This document shows positions 29,584-38,554 of a stretch of DNA of 64,000 nt, in pieces. The translations under genes were made by a program, and so were the position numbers. The notes beneath the pieces are model-generated. The model saw nothing but the letters and a program-made list of their open reading frames with translations. It made no database searches and was not told where the DNA came from. This DNA comes from Pseudomonadota bacterium (GTDB taxonomy: Bacteria; Pseudomonadota; Gammaproteobacteria; Steroidobacterales; Steroidobacteraceae): assembly GCA_025355245.1 (NCBI GenBank), contig JANXZZ010000037.1, positions 39,338 through 103,337 on the forward strand, read 5' to 3'. Numbering within the stretch: position 1 is the first letter of the stretch; each line of letters begins with the position of its first letter.

Positions 29584-29656
29584 TTTGCGCTTCCGGGTCC
29601 GCGCCAGTGCGAGGCCGCGGGGCCGAATCGCCGGCTTCTCCCACCCAAGGCGAGAC

Positions 29657-30616
29657 ATGAGCAGAGCGCGAACCTCGATACTGGCCGTCGGCGTAATGAG
29701 CGCGCTTGGCGCTGCGCCGACCGCGACTGCGGAATCGGTGGTGATCCCGCTCGCGCCGACGCAAACCGAACTCGTGATGATCGAGGGCCGCGATGCCGCG
29801 CGCTCGCTCCTCGACCGGCGCCTCAAGCTCGTCGACCCCGACGGTGCGTCCGAGCGTGATCTCCTCGCCTTTTGCTCGAACGGCGAGCCGCAGCGAACCG
29901 CGGCCGACAAGGGGCTGCTCACCGAATTCCTCGGCCAGATCCTGAGCCTCACGCTCGAGAAGGTCGCGGACAAGATACGCACGGAGATGGGCAAGTACAG
30001 CGCGCTTTCGGAGCGTACCGTGCGGATCGATTACTACCGCGGCGTCCCTTCCTCGCAAGGCGCGGGGCGTCTCGACAGCCGCTACCAGTGCGTGCGCTTC
30101 GTCCGTATCGCGCCGGAGTCGCCGAACGGCTCCGAGGTCGCGCTCGATTTCGTGGCGGGCATCGGTCTTGATTCCGGGCGGGACGCGATCGTGCTGCGAC
30201 CCTTGCGCCTTTACGTGAGCAAGACCGCGGCGCGCAGCGCTACCGGCAAATACGGCGTGGCTATCTCCCTGCACGCGGATGCCGTGTGGCGCGATGCAAG
30301 TGTCGGCCATTCGGCGACGGTCTTCGAGCAGACGATAGCGTCGGAACCGATCGACCTCACGACCGGTCCGTACCTCAAGTACTACCCCGTCGATCCTATG
30401 AGCGGGCATCGCGTGCCGATCGTGCCGATTTCGGCCGATATCGACCACACGAAGGACTTCGGTCGCGTGGATTTGACACTGGGTGCGGCCGAAATCGGCA
30501 CGCCGCCAGCGGCGCTCGCGCTCCTCGCGCAGCTATTCCCATTGACGACCGAGCGCCGCGCGCGCCTCATGATCGAAGCGGCCATCATTTCGAGCCTGCC
30601 GATCCCCTCGCCCTGA
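29657..30616 (+). CDS. Exported hypothetical protein downstream of the caspase
   Basis: Signal peptide MSRARTSILAVGVMSALGAAPTATAE; no recognised domain; 73-bp gap to caspase stop. Confidence 0.65.
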   Translation: MSRARTSILAVGVMSALGAAPTATAESVVIPLAPTQTELVMIEGRDAARSLLDRRLKLVDPDGASERDLLAFCSNGEPQRTAADKGLLTEFLGQILSLTLEKVADKIRTEMGKYSALSERTVRIDYYRGVPSSQGAGRLDSRYQCVRFVRIAPESPNGSEVALDFVAGIGLDSGRDAIVLRPLRLYVSKTAARSATGKYGVAISLHADAVWRDASVGHSATVFEQTIASEPIDLTTGPYLKYYPVDPMSGHRVPIVPISADIDHTKDFGRVDLTLGAAEIGTPPAALALLAQLFPLTTERRARLMIEAAIISSLPIPSP

Positions 30617-30676
30617 GCGCGAGCGAATACGTGCTGGCGCCGCAAGGCGACACAGCCGGTCCGCGCGATGCCGCCG

Positions 30677-31900
30677 CTAGTTCGAGCCGTCGCCGTGAAC
30701 GACCTGCTGGCGGGTCCAATTCCCCGGTAGCGTCCCGTTGGGATTCGCGTTGGCATCGTTGGTCTGGTAGCTGGCCTTGCCGGAGCTGTCGACCCAGGTC
30801 GCGTTGTAGCCGCTCGCGACCTTGCTGACCTGCCCGGTATGCGGGTCGCGGACGGTCTGCTGGTCGAGCGAGTAGTCGACCCAGTCCTGGGCGATGGCGT
30901 GGTTCGAGTTGGCCACCTGTGCCGCCCGCGCCATGGAAAGGTCGGTACCGCGCTGCATCGTCGACAGGAACTGCTCGTGCATCCGCTGGCGCACGGCCTG
31001 GTCGTGGTTGAACTGCGCCGCGCTCGCAGCTAGCTGCGCCGCGCCCTGCTGGGCGATCTGCTGCACCATCTGCTCCCCCTGGCGCTGGTTTCGCTGGAGC
31101 CATGCCTGTTCCCAGGCTGCATTGGGGCTGGCACCGATCGCACCGGACGCAATCGTGGCGAGCACGCGGGGGAAACGGTCCTCGGGAGCGACCGTATAGC
31201 GGACACCCGCGTTGCACTTCGCGGTGGTCGTGGGCGGCCGGTCCGGGACACCGCGCAGCCCCGATTTCATGCCTGGAAGATACGACTCCATGCAATCAAC
31301 AGTGGCCTGCAGGAGGCCCTTCATCACGAAGCTGCCGTTCTTGAAGCGGACGATCGCGCGCGCGAGTTCGCGGGTCTGATGCGGAGGCTTGATACCGCTC
31401 GCGGCGTATTTCGGGGCGTACACGGCGGCGGCGTCCGCGAAGTTTTTTTGCGCACGTGCGTTCTCTTCGGCGGGCACCGGCGCGTCAGCCACGTACTCCA
31501 CCTTCAGCGTGGACGAAAGGAATTTCAGAAACTGCTGCGCCGACACCCCTTCCTTGAGCGGCAGGCAGTCCTTGTTGCTCGGGAGGCCGGGGCCGCTGCC
31601 CCACGACCAGCCGAGCGTCGGCATCCGCTCCACGAAGCTGAGTCCGTCCGGACTCGTCAACCGAAACACCTGGAACGGAACTCCGACGCACTGGCCGCCC
31701 TGGCCGAGCGTGCCCTGGAAATGCCAGTCCGCTGGAACGCGAACGTCGAACGCGACCATGCCGTTTAGCGTCGGGTCGGTGATGTGCTCGGTCCGGACGT
31801 CGCCCGCCGCCGCTGGGCGGCACCAGCAGAACGACGAAACGATGAACGTGGCTGCGACGGCATTCAGGCGGACCCGAGCCGTGGAATCAACTAGTGACAT
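30677..31900 (-). CDS. Exported hypothetical protein, Gln/Ala-rich C-terminal half
   Basis: Signal-like N-terminus; EQAWLQRNQRQGEQMVQQIAQQGAAQLAASAAQFNHDQAVRQRMHEQFLS. Confidence 0.6.
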   Translation of the reverse strand: MSLVDSTARVRLNAVAATFIVSSFCWCRPAAAGDVRTEHITDPTLNGMVAFDVRVPADWHFQGTLGQGGQCVGVPFQVFRLTSPDGLSFVERMPTLGWSWGSGPGLPSNKDCLPLKEGVSAQQFLKFLSSTLKVEYVADAPVPAEENARAQKNFADAAAVYAPKYAASGIKPPHQTRELARAIVRFKNGSFVMKGLLQATVDCMESYLPGMKSGLRGVPDRPPTTTAKCNAGVRYTVAPEDRFPRVLATIASGAIGASPNAAWEQAWLQRNQRQGEQMVQQIAQQGAAQLAASAAQFNHDQAVRQRMHEQFLSTMQRGTDLSMARAAQVANSNHAIAQDWVDYSLDQQTVRDPHTGQVSKVASGYNATWVDSSGKASYQTNDANANPNGTLPGNWTRQQVVHGDGSN

Positions 31901-32001
31901 GCGTCCCTCACCTCAGATTGGACCGACGCCGACCCACGCGCCGGGCGAGCGATGCGGCAGAGGAAACGGCCGAAGCATCCCCTGCACGGCGCACCGGTTC
32001 A

Positions 32002-33507
32002 TCAGTGACCGCGGAACCGCCAGTAGAGGCCGACCGCCGCATCGCGGACGCGCTCGAGCGCAAAATGCTCGCGCTCCTCGGGCGGCAGGCTCTTGCGGAT
32101 CACGTACATGAGGTCGGACATCACTGTGTCGCTGTCCCCGAAGTAGGAATGGCCGAGGAATTCCGTGCTCACGGCCGATGCGTCCACCGTGTCGAGACCC
32201 TTCAGCACCACGATGTCCTTGCCGCTCTCGCCCAAGCGCACGTAGCCGCCATGTACGCCGCGCGAGGCGGCGAGCGCCTTGTCGTTGCTCGAAGCGTAGA
32301 GAGTGACCCGCGGACCGACGCCAAGGATAGCCGGTGCGATCTCGCGCTTGAACACGTCCGCATCGATGTCAGGCGCCGCCAGCACGATCTGCTTGAACGG
32401 CAGTCGCTTGGCCGGATCGTCGGCCAGCAGCGCCTTGAAACCGCGCGTGAATACGCGATTGCCCATGCTGTGGGCGACCACGTAGATCGGGGTGTTCGAG
32501 GCCAGGGTCGCGAGCGAGGCCAGCACGTCCTTCATGTCCGGCACCGACCACTCGGCGGCCTGCTCGTCGACGGTGTACTCGACCGTCGATGCGCGCGAGG
32601 GCCACGAGAAGAGGACCGTCGATCCGCCGAACTTGAGGTCGAACGCGAGCTGCGCCGCGCGTCGCGCGGCGTCGGAAAAGCTCGAGTTATAGCCGTGCAC
32701 GAACACGAGGATGCCCGGATTGCCGAGCTCGGTTGCGTGCTTGGCGACGTCGGCCCGCCAACTGGCGAGGTTCAGAACCTTGAGCGACTGGACCATGACG
32801 TGCTTGTCGGGATCCGCGGTGAACTCGAGCCGCAGGATCGAAGGCGCCTCGAGCTGGCCGACCTCGTGGGTCTTAGGCAACGCGACGTTGACGATGCCGT
32901 AGGCGAGCGCGCCGCGGTCGCCGCCGAAATGCGCGTCGGGCGAGGAATCGCCCGTCGCCTTGCGGTTCGTCGCATAGAAGACGCGCACGACGTGGTATCG
33001 CAATTTCCCGCTCGAATCGACGACCGGCTCGCCGACGTCGGGCGTGCCGTCCTTGAAGTCCTTGGTGTGCGCAAGCGCCGGACGGGCGGGTATCGCCGTT
33101 GCGAGCACCCGATCGAGGACGGGCATAGCGCCTCTGCCGACGCCCTGGGCCACTTCCGTCTCAAGGTCGGGCGCCTGCTCCGCCGTCAGGGACAGCGCAA
33201 TATCCTGCTCGGCGGCAACGGTCTCGCCGCACAGTTCCGGGTCGAAGGGCGCCCCGTAGACCTCCTCCGCGCTCCCACCCCAATAGCGCCGATTGGCGAG
33301 CACCGCGCCGAGACGCGCCGCGAAATGCGTGACGTCCACGCCATCGACCTTGAGCCTGAGTCGCGCGGTGCGGGTCTCATCGAGGGACGTACCGCGCACG
33401 CACAGATCGAAGCTCGCGGCGCGGGCGCTCGGCAGTGCGATCACCGAAGCAATCAGCAGCAGCGCGGCGAGCGTCAATCGCGCACGGGGGCGAGCATCAA
33501 TCGACAT
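32002..33507 (-). CDS. Exported DUF900 alpha/beta hydrolase
   Basis: GILVFVHGYNSSFSDAARRAAQLAFDLKFGGSTVLFSWPSRASTVEYTVDEQAAEWS...VVAHSMGNRVFTRG. Confidence 0.88.
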   Translation of the reverse strand: MSIDARPRARLTLAALLLIASVIALPSARAASFDLCVRGTSLDETRTARLRLKVDGVDVTHFAARLGAVLANRRYWGGSAEEVYGAPFDPELCGETVAAEQDIALSLTAEQAPDLETEVAQGVGRGAMPVLDRVLATAIPARPALAHTKDFKDGTPDVGEPVVDSSGKLRYHVVRVFYATNRKATGDSSPDAHFGGDRGALAYGIVNVALPKTHEVGQLEAPSILRLEFTADPDKHVMVQSLKVLNLASWRADVAKHATELGNPGILVFVHGYNSSFSDAARRAAQLAFDLKFGGSTVLFSWPSRASTVEYTVDEQAAEWSVPDMKDVLASLATLASNTPIYVVAHSMGNRVFTRGFKALLADDPAKRLPFKQIVLAAPDIDADVFKREIAPAILGVGPRVTLYASSNDKALAASRGVHGGYVRLGESGKDIVVLKGLDTVDASAVSTEFLGHSYFGDSDTVMSDLMYVIRKSLPPEEREHFALERVRDAAVGLYWRFRGH

Positions 33508-33884
33508 GAACGGCTCCGGTCAGGCGGCTTCGGACCGGGCGGAATGGCGCCGGACCCATCGCAGGGTAGCCGGAGTGCCAGACGGTTGCAGCGGATTCCG
33601 GCGTCCGTCGCGCCGAGACCTAAGCGCGCGGCCGGCCGGTGCCGAGCGCAATTTCCCTCGTCCAATCAATGCGTTGAAAAGCGCTGCCGCGATGCGGCAG
33701 TGGCGCGTCGAGCCGCTCGCCGCGGCATCGCCGGTCAGCGGCTCAGTCCGCGCCAGCCTTCGGTCCGTGGCTGCATTGTGCGGCGGGCTCCCCGCGCCGC
33801 GCCGCAACGTTGGGCCCCACCGGACGCCGTCCCCGCCCATAATCGGGCGCCAAATCGCCGCACGCCAACAACGAGGAGACGCCG

Positions 33885-35339
33885 ATGCCCCGAGTCGCCA
33901 GCCGTGTTCACCGCCCTTCGTCGATAAGCAACCGCCCCGGCGCCTGCGTTGCGGTCCTGCTCGCTTTCGCCTCGGCGGCAGGCATCGCGGCAGCGCCCAG
34001 CGATGCGCGCGGCAGCGACGCGTTCGCACGCGAACTCCTGAAGCAGCTCATTGACCTCAACACGACGCACGCGCACGGCTCGACGATTGCGGCGAATGCG
34101 CTGGCCGAGCGCTTCCTCGCCGCCGGCTTTGCGCCGGGCGACGTCGTGACGCTCGCGCCTCCGGATCACCCGACGAAGGGCAACCTGGTCGTGCGGCTGC
34201 GTGGCAAGGGCCGCGGCGCCGCGGTTCTCTACATCGGCCACCTCGATGTCGTCGAGGCGAAGCCGGAGGACTGGAGCGTCGACCCGTTCAAGCTGACGCA
34301 GAAGGACGGCTGGTTCTACGGGCGCGGCACCATCGACATGAAGGGCCAGGACGCCGCGATGGCGGCAAGTCTCATTCGCCTTAAGCAGGAAGGATTCCGG
34401 CCGGAGCGCGACCTCATCGTCGCCTTCACGGCGGACGAGGAAAGCGAAGGCGACGCCAACGGCGTCGACTGGCTTCTCAAGACTCACCGCGACCTCATCG
34501 ACGCCGGCATCATCGTCAACCCGGACGGCGGCGAAGCGGGCATGAAAGGCGGCCGCAAACTCTACGTCGCCGTACAGACCAGCGAGAAGGTGTTTCTGAC
34601 CCTCGGCCTGACGGCGACCGACAAGGGCGGCCACAGCTCGCGGCCGACGACGGCGAACCCGATCTATCGACTCGCTGCGGCCCTCACGCGGCTCGGTCAG
34701 TTACGCTTTCCGACGCACCTGACCGAGACCACCAAACTCTATTTCGCGCGCCGCGCCGAGCTCGAAACCGGACAGCTGCAGGCCGACATGCGCGCGATCG
34801 CGGCCGGTGCGGCGGACGCCGCCGCAGTCGATCGACTGTCCGCGGATGTCGAGACCAACATCATGCTGCGCACCACCTGCACCGCGACCATGATGGACGG
34901 CGGCCACGCTGAGAACGCGCTGCCGCAGCGCGCGCGGGCCTCCGTGCAATGCCGCGTCATCCCCGGCGAATCCGCCGAGTCGGTCGCGAGGATCGTGCGC
35001 GACGCGATCTCCGAGCCCTCGATTGCGATCAGCACGATCACCGCCGCGCGGCCGAGTCCCGAGTCGGCGCCCAATGCTGCGCTGATTCGCGCGGTGGAAT
35101 CCGTCACGCACGAGCTTTGGCCGGGTGTGGTCGTGCTCCCCGAAATGTCGCCCGGGGCGACCGACAGTTCGCGTTCCCGTTCCGTCGGCATCCCGAGCTA
35201 CGGGATCGATGGCATGTTCGACGATCTCGACGACGGACGCGCGCACGGACGGGACGAGCGGATCGGCGAGACGGCGTTCGCGGACGAGTTCGAGTTCACG
35301 TACCGCCTGATGAAGCGGCTGGCAACCTCCCGCGACTGA
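33885..35339 (+). CDS. M20 family metallopeptidase (canonical metal ligands)
   Basis: VLYIGHLDVVEA, FYGRGTIDMKGQDAAM, AFTADEESEGDANG. Confidence 0.9.
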   Translation: MPRVASRVHRPSSISNRPGACVAVLLAFASAAGIAAAPSDARGSDAFARELLKQLIDLNTTHAHGSTIAANALAERFLAAGFAPGDVVTLAPPDHPTKGNLVVRLRGKGRGAAVLYIGHLDVVEAKPEDWSVDPFKLTQKDGWFYGRGTIDMKGQDAAMAASLIRLKQEGFRPERDLIVAFTADEESEGDANGVDWLLKTHRDLIDAGIIVNPDGGEAGMKGGRKLYVAVQTSEKVFLTLGLTATDKGGHSSRPTTANPIYRLAAALTRLGQLRFPTHLTETTKLYFARRAELETGQLQADMRAIAAGAADAAAVDRLSADVETNIMLRTTCTATMMDGGHAENALPQRARASVQCRVIPGESAESVARIVRDAISEPSIAISTITAARPSPESAPNAALIRAVESVTHELWPGVVVLPEMSPGATDSSRSRSVGIPSYGIDGMFDDLDDGRAHGRDERIGETAFADEFEFTYRLMKRLATSRD

Positions 35340-35403
35340 AGCTGCGGCCGCGCGGCGTGCGCGCACGCCGCGGCGAGTGGCCGCAGTGCGCGACCGCACC
35401 TCG

Positions 35404-35540
35404 TCAGTCGGAAAGGCTGGTCGCGCCTCCGTAGCTCATCGCGTCACGCACCAACGCCGTCACGGCGTGCTCATGCGAGAGTGCCTGTTCGATGGGTGCG
35501 ATCCGGTCGCGCCGGTCCCGCCGATGAGGAGCACCCTCAC
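35404..35540 (-). pseudogene. Remnant of an NAD(P)-binding Rossmann (SDR/NmrA-like) gene
   Basis: VRVLLIGGTGATG then, after a frame change, IAPIEQALSHEHAVTALVRD; both parts match the start of this family. Confidence 0.55.
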
Positions 35541-35613
35541 CCCGGATTTCCCGAAGCCACGATAAAACCGTAGGGCCGGATTCGCCACGCCGCCCACTGC
35601 GCCGGTGAAGCTT

Positions 35614-36747
35614 TCACGCCGACCACACCTCGCTGAACAAGCGCGCGAAGTTGCGGCCGAGAATCTTCTCGATGTGTCCGTCGGTCCAGCCGCGGTGGGA
35701 GAGATCGTCCGCCAGCGTCTTGAAGCGGCGCGGATCATTGTATTCCGGGACGATGTTGAAGACGTCGGCCGCCTCGCCCGGCGCCGCAATGCCCGCCTTC
35801 TGCCGATCCTCGAAGAACTTCTTCTGGAACTCCGCGTAGCGTTTGTCGAGCTTGGGGCCCGAGATCGAGCCGTCGGTCCCGAGTCCGACATGGTCTTCAC
35901 CGCACACGTTGACCGCGTGCTCAAGGTGGCGGATCAGGTCTTCGGCGTGTGGTTGGCCGGAGGCACGCAGGAACGGCATGAAGTAGATGCCGGCGACGCC
36001 GCCGCGGTCGGCGAGCGCCTTGAGGGAGCTGTCACTCGTGTTTCGCGGCACATCGACCAGCGCCCGGCAGCCGGTGTGGGTGATCGCCATGGGCGAGGTG
36101 GACGCCGCGATCCCCTCAGCGATCGTGCGCGGCCCCGCGTGACTCAAATCGAGCAGCAGGTGCAGGCGGTTCACTTCCGCGACGAACTCATGCCCGAGGC
36201 GGCTTAGCCCGCCGTCGGCCGCTTCGAGGCAGCCGTCGCCGACGAGATTGCGGCGATTGTAGGTCGGTTGGGTAATCCGCACGCCGAGGTTGTAGAACAG
36301 CGATAGCCGCGACAGGTCTCCCTCAAGCATGCTGCTGTCCTGGAATCCGAAGATCAGCCCCATTCGGTTCGTCGACTTCGCGAGGCCGATGTCCTTGCCG
36401 CGGAGGACCTTGAGGAAGACATCCGGGTGTGCCGCGAGCTCGTGCTCCATCGACGCGATCGCGGCGATCGTCTTGTCGAAGATTCCGGGACCGTTGCCCA
36501 CGTCGTTGACCGTGACATTGACGGCCGTGACGCCGGACGCCCGCACGTCGGCCAGGGCCTGCGCCGGCAGCGGCGCGTCGTCCGGCAGATCGGGATCGAC
36601 GCCACCCGGCCCCCCGAGCGAGTCAATCACCGTTGCCCGCGCGTAGCGCGCGTTGTCGAAGCCGTCGGTTCCCGAGGCCGCGCGCGCCGAACAGGCAGTG
36701 GCATATCCGGCGAGTGCAATCAGAATGGCTTCGCGGCGCGTGAGCAT
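35614..36747 (-). CDS. M19 membrane-dipeptidase homologue
   Basis: LGVRITQPTYNRRNLVGDGCLEAADGGLSRLGHEFVAEVNRLHLLLDLSHAG...ITHTGCRAL; GLGTDGSI. Confidence 0.88.
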   Translation of the reverse strand: MLTRREAILIALAGYATACSARAASGTDGFDNARYARATVIDSLGGPGGVDPDLPDDAPLPAQALADVRASGVTAVNVTVNDVGNGPGIFDKTIAAIASMEHELAAHPDVFLKVLRGKDIGLAKSTNRMGLIFGFQDSSMLEGDLSRLSLFYNLGVRITQPTYNRRNLVGDGCLEAADGGLSRLGHEFVAEVNRLHLLLDLSHAGPRTIAEGIAASTSPMAITHTGCRALVDVPRNTSDSSLKALADRGGVAGIYFMPFLRASGQPHAEDLIRHLEHAVNVCGEDHVGLGTDGSISGPKLDKRYAEFQKKFFEDRQKAGIAAPGEAADVFNIVPEYNDPRRFKTLADDLSHRGWTDGHIEKILGRNFARLFSEVWSA

Positions 36748-36953
36748 GCGGTCGCCCCCTACGGATGTGGACCCGGCAGTTCATACTCCGTATTCGTCCG
36801 CCTGAAAAGCCCCGGCCGCCGGGCGGCCCCGGGGAGGTTGGTCGCCAGGTCGGCGCAAATGCGAAAATATCTCCGCCGGCGTGTCGAGAAGAACCTTCGA
36901 GCTCCGACTGGTAGTCGAACGCAGCGATACGGCACTCGACAAAGGGGAAATCC

Positions 36954-37338
36954 ATGAAATACATACTGATGATGCAATTCCCGCTGCGTGAGTGGAAAAT
37001 CAGGCGAATCGAGCTTTGGCCACCCGCGGACATCGCGCACACGTGACGTTCCTGCACAGCTTCAACAAGAAGCTGACCGACGCCGGCGAATTCGTCCGGA
37101 CCGAAGGCCTCGGCGGGCCCGAGTACATCCGAATCGCGCGCGCACCCGGACGGAACGCCGGCCGTCACCGACGGCCCGTTTCCCGAGTCCAAGGAGGTCC
37201 TCGCCGGCTTCTGGGTCGTCGACGTGGACAGTACCGCGCGTGCCCATGAAATTGCCGCAACCGCGTCCGCAGCGGGAGCTTGTTTACCTGACACTGTAGG
37301 CGAGCAAGCTCTCGACGACGTCGTGCGCTCCGGGTGAC
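36954..37338 (+). pseudogene. YCII/DGPF-domain gene with two frameshifts
   Basis: Three frames join as MKYILMMQFPLREWK..WPPAD / RAHVTFLHSFNKKLTDAGEFVRTEGLGGPEYIRIARA / TPAVTDGPFPESKEVLAGFWVVDVDSTARAHEIAATASA. Confidence 0.75.
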
Positions 37339-37342
37339 GGCG

Positions 37343-38041
37343 CTACGCGGGGATCTGCAGTCCGCGGCCCACCGCCGGGCGTTCAAGGAACATAGCCAGC
37401 GCGCGCGTTACGTGAGAATACCCTTCGATGCCGACAAGATCGCCGGCCTCGTAGAATCCGATCAGATTGCGAACCCAAGGAAAGGTCGCGATGTCGGCGA
37501 TCGTGTACGTGTCGCCCGTGAGCCACGCGCGAGTCGACAGCCGCTCGTCGAGAACGCCGAGCAGGCGCTTAGACTCGGCAACGTAGTGATCGCGAGGGCG
37601 CTTGTCTTCGTAGCTCTTGCCGGCGAACTTGTTGAAGAAGCCGACCTGGCCGAACATCGGGCCGACGAAGCTTATCTGGAACATGAGCCACTGAATTGTT
37701 TCGTAGCGTCCGGCAGGATCCGACGGAATGAACATCCCGGTCTTGTCGGCGAGGTAGATGAGGATCGCACCCGACTCAAACAGCGGCAACGGCTTGCCAC
37801 CCGGTCCGTTCGGGTCGAGGATCGCGGGGATCTTGCCGTTCGGATTGAGCGACCGAAACTCCGGTGACAGCTGGTCGTTCGAATCGAACTGCACGCGGTG
37901 TGGCTCGTAAGGCAACCCGGTCTCTTCCAGCATGATCGAGACCTTCACGCCGTTCGGTGTCGGCAGCGAGTACAGCTGCAGCAGATCGGGGTGCGCGGCC
38001 GGCCACCTGGCCGTGACGCGAAACGCAGAGAGGTCAACCAT
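37343..38041 (-). CDS. Glutathione S-transferase (YfcG/Ure2p-like)
   Basis: LQLYSLPTPNGVKVSIMLEETGLPYEPHRV...LNPNGKIPAILDPNGPGGKPLPLFESGAILIYLADKTG. Confidence 0.92.
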   Translation of the reverse strand: MVDLSAFRVTARWPAAHPDLLQLYSLPTPNGVKVSIMLEETGLPYEPHRVQFDSNDQLSPEFRSLNPNGKIPAILDPNGPGGKPLPLFESGAILIYLADKTGMFIPSDPAGRYETIQWLMFQISFVGPMFGQVGFFNKFAGKSYEDKRPRDHYVAESKRLLGVLDERLSTRAWLTGDTYTIADIATFPWVRNLIGFYEAGDLVGIEGYSHVTRALAMFLERPAVGRGLQIPA

Positions 38042-38080
38042 GCATGAACTCCCGGCAGATGCGCCGCGCTCCCGTGGTTG

Positions 38081-38515
38081 TCAGGTCGCGAACAGCTGGT
38101 CGGCGATGTTCTGGAATGCCTTGAACTCGAGGGCGTTGCCCGAGGGATCGAGCAGGAACATCGTCGCCTGCTCGCCCGGCTCGCCGCGAAACCGAATCGT
38201 GGGCTCGACCACGAACCGGAGCCCGTGGCGACGAAAGCGTTCGGCGAGCTCGGTCCACTGCTTCATCTCGAGCACGACCCCGCTGTGCGGGACGGGTACG
38301 CCCTGCCCGTCGACCGGGTTGTAGTGAGAGGCGATCATTCCCGAAGGCCCGAGCGTCGGGTTCAGGTGGCAAACGAATTGGTGCCCGTAGAGATCGAAGT
38401 CGACCCAGTGCACGTCGCTGCGGCCTTCGGCGCAGCCCAGCACCTCGCGATAGAAACGCCGCGATTCCTCGATATCACGGACCTGAACTGCGACATGAAA
38501 GGGTGTGAGCGTCAC
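38081..38515 (-). CDS. VOC family (glyoxalase-like) protein
   Basis: FHVAVQVRDIEESRRFYREVLGC...FLLDPSGNALEFKAF. Confidence 0.9.
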   Translation of the reverse strand: MTLTPFHVAVQVRDIEESRRFYREVLGCAEGRSDVHWVDFDLYGHQFVCHLNPTLGPSGMIASHYNPVDGQGVPVPHSGVVLEMKQWTELAERFRRHGLRFVVEPTIRFRGEPGEQATMFLLDPSGNALEFKAFQNIADQLFAT

Positions 38516-38554
38516 GTGCCGCCTCCTGAATCCCGCCCGCGACGGCGCGCGAGG

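Noticed and set aside
36623-37294. 223-aa minus-strand ORF spanning the YCII/DGPF remnant
   Set aside because: The opposite strand carries the recognisable YCII/DGPF protein; this ORF has no plausible family
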